Origin: Papaver somniferum
Taxonomy: Eukaryota > Streptophyta > Magnoliopsida > Ranunculales > Papaveraceae
Direction of reading: 5' to 3'
NCBI RefSeq assembly: GCF_003573695.1
Contig: NW_020621936.1
Location: 6,572,001 to 6,636,000, forward strand
Length of the DNA stretch: 64,000 nucleotides
Shown one piece after another: positions 31,631 to 42,519 of the stretch (position 1 is the stretch's first letter; each line of letters begins with the position of its first letter). The notes below the pieces were generated by a model. It had not been told where the DNA came from. It did not search any database and worked only from the letters and a program-made list of their open reading frames with translations. The translations under genes and the position numbers were made by a program.

Positions 31631-33976
31631 TGAAAAAGCGGGGGTCTAACAACCGCACCCAATATTTCGATTAGCAATTTGTATGGACTAACTCCAATAT
31701 ACTTTTAAGAGAATCAACTAGACAGTCAGACTCAATCTTAATAAAAGTATATCAAAGAGTTATATCTCTCTTTCTCGATTCAATACTTACTCAAGCAAAT
31801 AGCAATCTGCGAGTCTAATTGAATACAAGAGAAATCACTTGAACGGTACCAAAGACCAATGTACAAGTATCAATCAATTTCAATCAACAACCAAAGGTTG
31901 GATTTCCCAATTGATTGATTTAACGCACAACCTGTGGTATTTCAATTATATAACAAAATATAATGCAGAAAAGAAATAACACAGACACCGGAAGTTTTGT
32001 TAACGAGGAAACCGCAAATGCAGAAAAACCCCGGGACCTAGTCCAGATTGAACACACGTTGTATTAAGCCGCTACAGACACTATCCTAATACAAACTAAC
32101 TTCGTTTTGGACTGTAGTTGAACCCCAATCAATCTCACACTGATCCAAGGTACAGTTGCGCTCCTTACGTCTCTGATCCCAGCAGGATACTACGCACTTG
32201 ATACCCTTAGATGATCTCACCCACAACTAAGAGTTGCTACGATCCAAAGTCGAAGACTTTAATAAATAAATTTGTATCACACAAAAAAGTCTACGGTAAT
32301 AGATAAATCTGTCTCCCACAGAAATACCTATGAGTTTTTGTTCCGTCTTTTGATAAATCAAGGTGAACAAAAACCAATTGATAAACCGGACTTATATTCC
32401 CGAAGAATAGCCTAGTATTATCAATCACCTCACAATAATCTTAATCGACTAGCGAAAGAAGATATTGTGGAATCACAAACGATGAGACGAAGATGTTTGT
32501 AACTTCTTTTATATCTTGCCTATCGGAGAAATCAATCTCAATCCAATCCTTACAATTGTACTTAGTACGATAGAAACAACAAGATCAGATCACACAACTA
32601 CAAGAAAAGTAGTATCAGTATGGGTTCACAATCCCAATGAAGTCTTCAAGTCGTTAACCTACAGGGTCTCGGTAGAAACCTAAGGTTAAAGGAGAATCGA
32701 CTCTAGCTAATACAACTAGTATCACACAGGAGGTGTGGGGATTAGGTTTCCCATTTGCTAGAGTTCTCCCTTATATAGTCTTTCAAATCAGGGTTTGCAA
32801 TCAATGTTAGCTTAGTAACAAAGCATTCAATATTCACCGTTAGATGAAAACCTAATTAGATTCAAGCTAATATCTTTCAACCGTTAGATCGAAACTTAGC
32901 TTGTTACACACAAATGAAATGCACGTTTATCTAGGATTGCGTAACCTTAGCCAAACATGTACGTCTAGTTGGTTCAACACTAGTTAACCAAATGGTTATC
33001 CATATGAGAACTTTCATATCAACCATATTCTTCTTTACCACAACTAGTTAAAATGACTCAAATGAACTAGTTAGAGAGTTGTTCAATTGCTTATATCTTT
33101 ATAATAGACATAATTGAAACAAAAACGATTTGATTCACTCGAATCGATTCATGAACTTTATATCCACGGTTTGCAAACTTTCATTCCTTAGTTTATATAA
33201 GTTTAAGTTCACGAATAATCGTTTTTAGAAAATAACCAACTTAAGTACGCGGACTAGTACGCGGACTAGTACGCGGACTTAAGTACCCGAAATAAGTTTG
33301 TTTTCAATTCACAAACTCCAGCAGAAATTCTCGGGATGAGAACCTCCGACAGTACGCGGACTGGGTACGCGAACTCTAGTTCCGGTTTTCCTGAGCAGCA
33401 AAGTACGCAAACTTGGTTCAAGGAATAAGGACTTACACATGTATGAGTTACCACACAATGCTTATGTCCAACCATGGTTATATAATCTAAACTCTCATTT
33501 CAATCATTGAAACATTTTTAGAGGACGTTATATAGTTGTTGTTCACAAACCATTTTTTGTCAAAGCCATTTTCAAGTGATTGAAACTTAACATGACTTTC
33601 GTCACTAGTAAAGATGAACTTGGCCAAAGCGAAATCTTGCCAACACATATTTCGAGAAATAGATAAGCGAGAAAACTCGACTCGAAATAGAAAATGTGTA
33701 TAATCAAAGTCTATATAGCAAAACGACTTTTGTCTCAAGATAGGAGATAGAGTAGATAGACTTTTAGTCGATGAAGTTCCACCAGTTCCTTGAGTAATTC
33801 TTCGTCTTTGTATGATGATCGCCATGGAGTCATGAGCTCAACTACGCTTTCTATCCTAGTCCGAGACTTAGCTAATAGTAAACTAGAAATCAAGACTTAT
33901 AGTTTTGATTTGCTAACATTGACAAACATGCTTGATATAGCAACGCATGCGAGTTCGACCGAGCAGTGCTCTAACA
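31631..33976 (-). repeat. SIRE-B 3' LTR (2346 bp)
   Basis: Colinear with 37410-39741 except at its far left (31631-31690), where about 50 bases differ. There the sequence 'aacaaccgcaccca' repeats a phrase found just outside the element at about 31562. It includes a triple 'agtacgcggact' repeat (33244-33290) where the partner LTR has fewer units. The terminus 'gtgctctaaca' abuts the polypurine tract. Confidence 0.85.
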
Positions 33977-33990
33977 ATCTCCCCCTTTGT
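33977..33990 (-). promoter_or_regulatory. SIRE-B polypurine tract
   Basis: On the element strand ACAAAGGGGGAGAT directly precedes the 3' LTR. This is the plus-strand DNA primer expected at this place. Confidence 0.85.
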
Positions 33991-35321
33991 CAATTTTAGT
34001 GACAAAAATATCAATACATATGGAATACAAAAATAGATAAATAAACTTTTGTAGCTTGTCTTCCACATGCCTGATCTTCTTGGTTCTTCAACATTACTCG
34101 AAATCTTCGTCAAATCCAAGTACTCCAATGATCCCAAAGGTTGTAAGTTTAGCATCACCGTTGTCATAGTATTATTATAAAACATCAAAGTTCAATTGTA
34201 TCACAACTTCGACAACAATACTATGGTGATATGTACCACTCCCCCTAGTCAATACTCCATCTCACATGGAAACCACCCCCCCTTACATAATGATCCGAAA
34301 ACCATATGTATTTGTAGTGTGAACTACACATTAATTCTCCCCCTTTTTGTTAATAAAATTGGCAAAGGTATGAAAATTAGTGGGATCCTAATGAAATTTC
34401 CATAGATACATTTCATGACCAAAAGCAAGTACATATCAAATTTTTAGATGCAATCATATAGCCGAAGCTAAATGCTTTCATCAAGGAGTTTATAAAGATA
34501 CAAGATAACCCCTATAATATTCCACAGCCGCACTCCCCACAAAGATTTGGCAATTAAACACAAGTTCAATTAAGAACTCTGCCCCAAAAAATGTCATTCC
34601 CGTAAGAACAACAAGAGTGACCTTACTTTCACAAGAAAAAAAAAGGATTTCTTTGGACATTACAAATCACATACGAATATGAATTTGAATCAAAAAATAC
34701 TCAATTAAATTAACCATAATAAAACCCATGATTAATTCAATCGGAATACACAACTATATTAACACAAGAGTGTGATCAATTCAACTGGTCATGCTCGACA
34801 TAAGAGAACTTACGGAGCCGCACAGTATATACATAAAATATGGATCAGGGAAGATCAATATTGCGGAATAGACAAGGATTCATTCTATTTTCCATCACTA
34901 TTTGCACAATGACATATAATAGATATAATCCTCATAAACAAAAGTTCATCCTATCTTCCATCAATACTTACATAATGACATAATAGGCTTAAAACTTTTG
35001 GAATGTCAAAAGTTCATTCATTCTTTTATCAATACATGCATATCGACATATGAAAGACTTAACTTTTGACAAGGTATGGCAATCATAGTTCACGGACGCA
35101 AACACACATATCCCATAATAAATTTGCAATATATAAAATCATAAAGATTAATACTGCAAAAATCATCTTCCAAACAACCTTTTATAATTTAAACAAATAA
35201 ACCTAAAAAATAAAGATGAAAATGTTGGACATAGCTTTGTGTAATCACAATAATGGCTATTCCAAACTCTAGTTATTCTTCTAAATAAAACATGAAAAGA
35301 AGATTTACTAGACAAATAAAA
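33991..35321 (-). other. SIRE-B noncoding 3' internal region
   Basis: Colinear with SIRE-A 20321-21660. It is AT-rich, with only short open frames that the two copies do not share, so I do not call a gene here. Confidence 0.7.
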
Positions 35322-35762
35322 TCACAGTTCATTGAGAACCTCATACCTTTCAATGAATCCGTCAAAGAAGGTATCACTGATTTCCTTTACTCTCTTGACC
35401 GCAGACACACCATGTTCGTGAGTTAGAACACTAACTTTACGATCAACAACCCGAGCAAGATGTCCAGCCTTGACACAGTCCATGATGAGCTTCTTTTGAT
35501 TCCATATCAGAATATTCTGATTATCAAGGATTCTGGCCTGACCATTTAAGAGTTGGTTTATTTGCAGTTGAAGGTTCGCAAACTCGACCTTTGAATCGTT
35601 CTGAAAACGAGTTAAATCCTTGACATAATCATCAATCCAGGAGTTGTGATCCTTTCTTTCAAGCATCTTATTTAGAACCAGCTATTGAATTGACTCACGT
35701 CCTTGAGTGTCTTCCTCCATATCAGTATGCACTATCTCTTGAGATTTTGCAGAGTTCTCCAT
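35322..35762 (-). pseudogene. SIRE-B extra ORF downstream of gag, coiled-coil protein with one stop
   Basis: An upstream ATG at 35762 opens 'MENSAKSQEIVHTDMEED', reads to a single TAG, then continues in frame as 'MLERKDHNSWIDDYVKDL'. A helix follows with heptad-like spacing ('FANLQLQINQLLNGQARILDN') and a C-terminal 'RVKEISDTFFDGFIERYE'. In SIRE-type elements this position, after gag-pol and before the 3' LTR, can hold an envelope-like gene, but I see no signal peptide or membrane segment here, so I do not call it envelope. It may be a separate small element protein. The family is not recognised. Confidence 0.5.
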
Positions 35763-36121
35763 AATTTTTTGATAGGGATGGAATAACACAATAAAGAGTA
35801 TATATGTGTTTGTAAATAGGAGAAGGAAACTCTTGTTTTAGAAACCCTATGAACTCACAGGAGTAGGACACAGACGTTCACGGACCGATCACAAGAGAGG
35901 GATGGATTTGAACTAAATCCAGTAAGAGGAAGAACACAATGTTTGTCAAATATTGCTCAAAATTCCTTAGAATTAGAGCCTGAGTCATAAAACAGACTTT
36001 CATAACTTTGATTGATTGACAAAAGAAAACGACACATAAAGACGTACAACAAATCTTGAGACTCCCATAGTCATCATCCGTGTACCTCTCAAGATGGATT
36101 CAAGGATGAGATTACCTAAAG

Positions 36122-37303
36122 TTAAGTAAAGGAGTGAGAAGTGGTCTCACTACCAAACATGGGAAGAGGGTTGTACAGGTTCTTTGATCGTTTTACTTGT
36201 GTATTATTCTTTTTCCATTTATTATAACGTATTCCAGAGGAATTAGCCATAAACCCTTTCAAAAGTCCATCTGAAGGATTTTTATGAGGACTGAGTCTAG
36301 GACCTCTAGAAATAGGTTCCAAAAAAGGGAATTTGGAGGATTTCCATTTTCTTGATCTAGACTTACCAGACTTGTTCTTATGAACACAGGGAAGGTCTTC
36401 ATTAGTAACATAAGAGTTTATACCATAATGAGGAACATGCAACCTGTGATAATTTCTTGAAGAGAGATCATAAGATTTCTGGTTTTCTGTCGGCAAGAGA
36501 TTCATTGTAGATGTCCTCAGACGATTTACTCCATTGACAGTAGAAAGAAGCAAATTATGGAGATTAGAAATTTGTTTCCTCCTAGCAAAACAATGAACAA
36601 CATAGTGATTCTTTTTCCCACATAATGAACAACATCGTGAAATTGGGACATGATTGCCTTGATCCAAACCTTCATCCTTCACATGCACATTTTGCAAGTG
36701 ATTCTCAATAGGTACTTCCTTGTAGGAATTTTTCTTTACACGAGGTAAAACCTTGTGAGTATTACGAGAAGGTGTAGAGAATGACTTAATCATCAAAACA
36801 GAGTTTCCCTTTTTCAAGGTGTTACACTGTTCTTGGGAAAGTTGCAGAGATGCAACAAGTTTCTCTTTTTCATCACGATAGTTGTTTATTTCTGATGAAT
36901 GCGTCTCGATCAAACGTTTTTCTCTAATTGAATCTTCCTTGAAAATATCCTCAAGAATACTAATCTTTTCGCGCTGTAGAGAAGTTTCTTGAAGAAGTTT
37001 TTCGATGTTGTTGGAGAAGGACTCAATGATATTATAGAGTTCACGTTCTCGACCAAGACACTTTTCAAATTCATCAATGAACTGAGCATGATTCTGAAAA
37101 TCAATAGTCTCAGTCGAATTTTTTGAGATTCTGGTGAGCTCCTTTTCAGCTTTTGCGATAGTGTCGACTGTCTCTATAGAGGAACAAATATCAACATTTG
37201 AAATATCCCTTTTTTCACCTCAGGATTCGGAAGAATCAGCGAAGGAGTAACCCTTTGAGGTGACCCCAAGACATTTGACATAGTTAAAAGTTTTGTAAGG
37301 CAT
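36122..37303 (-). pseudogene. SIRE-B gag remnant with zinc knuckle
   Basis: The frame starts at ATG 37303 ('MPYKTFNYVKCLGVTSKGYS'), meets a stop at about 37220, and then stays open to 36122. It has a long predicted coiled coil ('FEKCLGRERELYNIIESFS', 'REKISILEDIF', about residues 60-150) and then a CCHC zinc knuckle, CSLCGKKNHYVVHC (C-x2-C-x4-H-x4-C). A basic Arg/Lys/Ser-rich tail follows ('KSGKSRSRKWKSSK'). Zinc knuckles bind element RNA for packaging. The N-terminal capsid domain usual for copia Gag is not evident. After the stop at 36121 no protease motif follows, where pol would normally begin. Confidence 0.7.
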
Positions 37304-37394
37304 TTTTATACGCGTATATGCCAGAGATGAGGTTCTGTCCACAGACTCAGATTGCTACAAACACAAATTGATAAGGTCTTTAGATGTGTTTGCC

Positions 37395-37407
37395 TGCTCT
37401 GATACCA
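37395..37407 (-). promoter_or_regulatory. SIRE-B primer binding site, initiator Met tRNA type
   Basis: On the element strand TGGTATCAGAGCA lies two bases inside the 5' LTR. This is the well-known copia primer site complementary to the 3' end of plant initiator methionine tRNA. Confidence 0.9.
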
Positions 37408-37409
37408 AT

Positions 37410-39741
37410 TGAAATTTTTTAATCAAATTAGGATTAAGATTAACTCCACTTTACTTTTAAGAGAATCAACTAGACAGTCAGACTCAATCTTAATAAAAGT
37501 ATATCAAAGTGTTATATCTCTCTTTCTCGATTCAATACAAACTCAAGCAAATATAAATCTGCGAGTCTAACTGAATACAAGAGAAATCACTTGAGCTGAA
37601 CCAAATACCAAGGTTCAAGTATCAATCAATTTCAATCAACAACCAAAGGTTTGATTTCCCAATTGATTGATTTAACACATAACCTGTGATATTTCAATTA
37701 TATAACAAAATATAATGCGGAAAAGAAATAACACAGACACCAGAAGTTTTGTTAACGAGGAAACCGTAAATGCAGAAAAACCCCGGGACCTAGTCTAGAT
37801 TGAACACACACTGTATTAAGTCGCTACAGACACTAGCCTACTACAAACTAACTTCGGTCAGGACTGTAGTTGAACCCCAATCAATCTCACAATTATCCAA
37901 GGTACAGTTGCGCTCCTTGCGTCTTTGATCCCAGCAAGATACTACGCACTCGATTCCTTTAGCTGATCTCACCCACAACTAAGAGTTGCTACGACCCAAA
38001 GTCGAAGACTTTAATAAACAAATATGTATCACACAAAAAAGTCTACGGTAATAGATAAATTTGTCTCCCACAGAAATACCTACGAGTTTTTGTTCCGTCT
38101 TTTGATAAATCAAGGCGAACAAGAACCAATTGATAAACCGGACTTATATTCCCGAAGAACAACCTAGTATTATCAATCACCTCACAATAATCTTAATCGA
38201 CTAGCGAAAGAAGATATCGTGGAATCACAAACGATGAGACGAATATGTTTGTGACTTCTTTTATATCTTGCCTATCGGAGAAATCAATCTCAAACCAATC
38301 CTTACGATTGTACTTAGTACGATAGAAACAGCAAGATCAGATCACACAACTACAAGAAAAGTAGTATCAGTCTGGCTTCACAATCCCAATGAAGTCTTCA
38401 AGTCGTTAACCTACAGGGTCTCGGTAGAAACCTAAGGTTAAAGGAGAATCGACTCTAGCTAATACAACTAGTATCACACAAGAGGTGTGGGGATTAGGTT
38501 TCCTAGTTGCTAGAGTTCTCCCTTATATAGTCTTTCGAATCAGGGTTCGCAATCAATGTTAGCTTAGTAACAAATCATTCAATATTCACCGTTAGATGAA
38601 AACTTGATTAGATTCAAGCTAATATTTTTCAACCGTTCGATCGAAACTTATCTTGTTACACACAAATGAAATGCACGTTTATCTAGGTTTGCGTAACCGT
38701 ACCCAAACATGTACATCTAGTTGGTTCAACACTAGTTAACCAAATGGTTAGCCATATGAGCACTTTCATATCAGCCATATTCTTTTTTACCACAACTATT
38801 TCAAATGACTCAAATGAACTAGTTAGAGAGTTGTTCAATTGCTTAGATCTTTAGAGTAGAAACAATTGAAACAAAAACTATTTGATTCACTCGAATCGAT
38901 TCATGAACTTTATAGCCACGGTTTGCAAACTTGCATTCCTTAGTTTATATAAGTTTAAGTTCACGAATAATCGTTTTTAGAAAATAACCAACTTAAGTAC
39001 GCGGACTGGTACGCGGACTTAAGTACCCGGAATAAGTTTGTTTTCAATTCACAAACTCCAGAAGAAATTCTCGGGATGAGAACCTCCGACAGTACGCGGA
39101 GTTTAGTTCCGGTTTTTCCTGAGCAGAAAAGTACACATACTTTGGTTCAAGGAATAAGGACTTATACATGTATGAGTTACCACACAATGCTTATGTCCAA
39201 CCATGGTTATATAATATAAACTCTCATTTCAATCATTGAAACATTCTTAGAGGACGTTATATCGTTGTTGTTCACAAACCATTTTTCGTCAAAGCCATTT
39301 TCAAGTGATTGAAACTTAACATGACTTTCGTCACTAGTAAAGATGAACTTGGCCAAAGCGAAAGCTTACCAACACATATTTCGATAAATAGATAAGCGAG
39401 ATAAACTCGACTCGAAATAGCAAATGTGTATAATCAAAGTCTATATAGCAAAACGACTTTTGTCTCAAGATAGGAGATAGAGTAGATAGACTTTTGAGTG
39501 ATAGATAAGTTTAAGTCTCCACATACCTTTTAGTCGATGAAGTTCCACCAGTTCCTTGAGTAGTTCTTCATCTTTGTATGATGATCGCCATGGAGTCATG
39601 AGCTCAACTACACTTTCTATCCTAGTCCGAGACTTAGCTAATAGTAGACTAGAAATTAATACTTATAGTTTTGATCACTAACATTGACAAACATGCTTGA
39701 GATAGCAACGCATGCGAGTTCGACCGAGCAGTGCTCTAACA
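37410..39741 (-). repeat. SIRE-B 5' LTR (2332 bp)
   Basis: It reads TGAAATTTTTT...CTAACA on the plus strand (TG...CA). It matches the 3' LTR closely throughout, with scattered substitutions and differing numbers of 'tacgcggact' words (38998-39020 here). As the 5' LTR it would carry the promoter for element RNA. Confidence 0.9.
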
Positions 39742-39746
39742 AAACT
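39742..39746. repeat. Target-site duplication AAACT, right of SIRE-B
   Basis: Second copy of the duplication at 31626-31630. Confidence 0.85.
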
Positions 39747-41619
39747 TGCACTTCATTGACAGAATCTTCAAGTTGGGACGTATTTTTAGGCTTAATGAAG
39801 CACCTTCTCAATGATATGGATCTCTTCAAGGGAGTACATTTACCAAGTTACATATGTTCTAGAGTATTCTTAGATTTGAACTTGGAATTGACGCCTACAA
39901 TAATACAAGCCCTTTGGGCTTAGGAAAACTATGTAATACGGTACCCATAATGGCCGACTTAAATATGATAACATTAGATGAGAAATTAATAAAATAATAA
40001 TATGATAAGACCTACCCGAGCAAGATGGATGATCTTTTTTTAGGAGTATAAGTGTGACCATGATTGTGCCGGTCTAGCATGGTTATTTGTCCAAGTGAAA
40101 GAAACCCCTAAGAGTTGATTTTAATTATACCCAAAGAGTCCACCACAAATGATACAAATGAATTCGACCTAAAGATTTTTAATTCCACGGTTTTTCCAAA
40201 TAGTAGAATATAACATTAAGGTCTCCAGTTAATATCCACAGAATAAATGATACACATCTTAAAGATTGAATGTGTGTACACAAAGATATTCTTTGTATGG
40301 TTAAATAACACTATATTATTATTTTTAAACACCCATGGGCCGTAACCCGAATGCATTTCAAAATGCCAGACGTTATAAAAATAAAATAAAGTAAAGATAT
40401 GGTGTAGTTGTTATACAACGATTTTGCCAGGCCTGCTACTCTGCCTTTAAAAAAATTATAAACCATTGTTAAAATTTAAGTCGACCCCAGGACGATGATA
40501 CTATTTTAGGGGTGACAAACACACTATAAAGGGAAAGCTAGGTAAGAATAACTAAAATGTATTTCTACGTAAAGAGGCCTAAAGATAGGTTAGATGTGGT
40601 AGTAGCACTGAAAAGACGAGGGTACTGAGTAAACCACAAATCTTTTGAATCCTTTCAAGCATACAAATAAAAATAATATTTTTACAACTAAATAACTTTA
40701 ATACGAAAATAGTAAAAGCATGCTAACACAACAATTTTGTAAGTGAAGAAAACTACAAAGCATAAAACCTCAAGGACCTAGTCCAGTTTTGAATACTCTC
40801 ATAATTAAGATGTTATACAAATAGACTACCGCAACTTTGTATAGTTGATACCAAGTAAACTACTGATGATTAATAAGTTCCTTCGGTATCCCTGCGTCTA
40901 TAAAAAATCCATTTTACACACGTGAATCTTAATATAAAATCTATTGTCTCAAGTTACTCTACCTGCGGTGAAGACTTCCACTATCTCAACTCCTTTGGAT
41001 CGTAACTCGAAACAGTAAAGGACTAACATGTTTAGTAACCACCTTACCGTGTGTTACTAATCCCTGGTAAATCAGAGATATAGTTGACTGCAAAAGATTT
41101 TCGATTTAATCGATACAAGCTCTTTTGTTTAAAATTTCAATACCAAGATAAAAACTATAAAAATAATATATATCAGTCAACAATCTCTAGTCATGCAATT
41201 CTCGAGGAAAAGCCACTAACCAGTTTGCATGATCTTTTCAACAAGTCTGGCGTTTATGAAATAAACAGCTTGTCAAATCCTAGAGAGTCAAGTATGCAAG
41301 GAGTATCACAAAGATCAAAATATCAAAGTACTTGCATGAACAACTTAATTCCTACTAATGATAAACATACACATAACGGAGAATGTTAATGTTGGATGCA
41401 CCAGTCCTATCTTCAGATCTAGATTCGAATAGATATGAAATAGCCAGTCCCTAAACAAACTTGAGTGGCTTTATATCAGAAGAGAAGGACTATCAAATAA
41501 TCAAGTTTGATATAGTAAGGATTCTACACTGTTATTCAGTCAAATCAATAATAAAAAACTAAATTAACAATATGATTTTTTTCCCACCAATGGTAGTACT
41601 AAATCTTCTTGATCCCAAA
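39747..41619 (-). repeat. Unassigned flank, then diverged SIRE-like LTR remnant
   Basis: 39747-40735 shows no gene I can support. From about 40740 'aaaacctcaaggacctagtc' and 'ttttgaatactctca' match the reverse complement of the LTR fragment at 1240-1300. Further echoes continue towards 41000 (initial 'caactttgtatag', 'taagttccttcggt'). This is therefore an old minus-strand copy of the same LTR family, later split by Tat-M at 41620. Confidence 0.55.
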
Positions 41620-41624
41620 GAAGT
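41620..41624. repeat. Target-site duplication GAAGT, left of Tat-M
   Basis: Matches GAAGT at 50797-50801 after the right LTR. Confidence 0.9.
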
Positions 41625-42094
41625 TGTAGTTGCAGGAAATCCTACACTACACCCTTCACAAGATTTCATTAACATTCGACTCATTTTTGGATTAACAATC
41701 TTAATTTTATTGATGAATCTTTGAACAATCTTACAAGAAAATATAAAGGAAACAAGAATAACCACTGCTCTAGATTTTCTCTCTCCTAATTACTTGCTTC
41801 TCGCTCAAAAAAGATCTCTCTATTTCGTTTACAATTGAACGGCTATTTATAGGAAATTACATAGTGGATGACAGCTAATCTGTCCTTTATTTTCGAATAT
41901 GACTTGCGACATTCTCGCAACCTTATAAATATCAATCTCGTAAACTTCCTTATTTTCGCGGGATCGTCACACTTTTCTCATGATTTGGCTGATGTCGTTT
42001 ATTATGTCGTTTCTGAAGTTGTTTTGCGGCACTATCGTGTTGTTTTGTTAATAATTTCGCTGAGGCATCATTGTTGCGAGATTCTGATCCTACA
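41625..42094 (-). repeat. Tat-M 3' LTR (470 bp)
   Basis: It starts TGTAGTTGCAGG and ends GATCCTACA on the plus strand, with 5-bp terminal inverted repeats TGTAG/CTACA. It aligns without length change to 50327-50796. Immediately inside (42095-42120) the element strand is purine-rich (AGAAGAGGCAAGA), the polypurine tract. Confidence 0.9.
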
Positions 42095-42295
42095 TCTTGC
42101 CTCTTCTCATATCTTCTCTGCGAAGTAGATAATGATGTGAGAAATGCCGCAGTTATCCATCACTTCATATTCTGTATTTATCACACGTATCCTTTTTTCC
42201 ATCTGTTTCTTGACACGTCTTTTGTAACTGCTGCTTTTTAACCGCTCACATCTTTTCGCATTAATCGTGTTTATCTTCTCAAGAAATTTTTTTTC

Positions 42296-42519
42296 TCTAT
42301 ATATACTCTTTCTTACTCTCTTTTTCTCACTTTTTATTTTCTCCGCAACTTCATCATTCTTCTGCAAATTCCGCCATTGCAACTTTTTCTTCTTCCCTCT
42401 TCTTTAAATATTTTTAAATTTCTTCTTCATCTCCATATTGTTCCCTCTGTAGATCTTCATCATTCGTAATTTTCTTCTTTTTTAGTTTTTACGATCTAAT
42501 CTTCCTGCTGGTGTTTTCC
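42296..42519 (+). promoter_or_regulatory. Candidate core promoter and leader of the antisense gene
   Basis: A TATA-like 'ctatatatactc' at 42296-42307 is followed by about 200 bases of CT-rich leader typical of plant 5' UTRs, then the ATG at 42520. It lies just inside the 3' LTR and points towards pol. Confidence 0.45.

Larger units (their letters stand above)
31631..39741 (-). mobile_element. SIRE-B: full-length but pol-less Ty1/copia element
   Basis: On the minus strand the element begins TGTTAGAGCACTG (39741) and ends in TTTTTCA (31631). AAACT precedes it (31626-31630) and follows it (39742-39746). It has a 2332-bp 5' LTR, initiator-Met primer site, a 3.4 kb internal part, polypurine tract and a 2346-bp 3' LTR. 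The internal part has a coiled-coil/zinc-knuckle gag remnant and one further ORF, but no protease, integrase, RT or RNase H. It is therefore nonautonomous: either an internal-deletion derivative or a member of a family that relies on pol from full SIRE elements. Confidence 0.9.
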
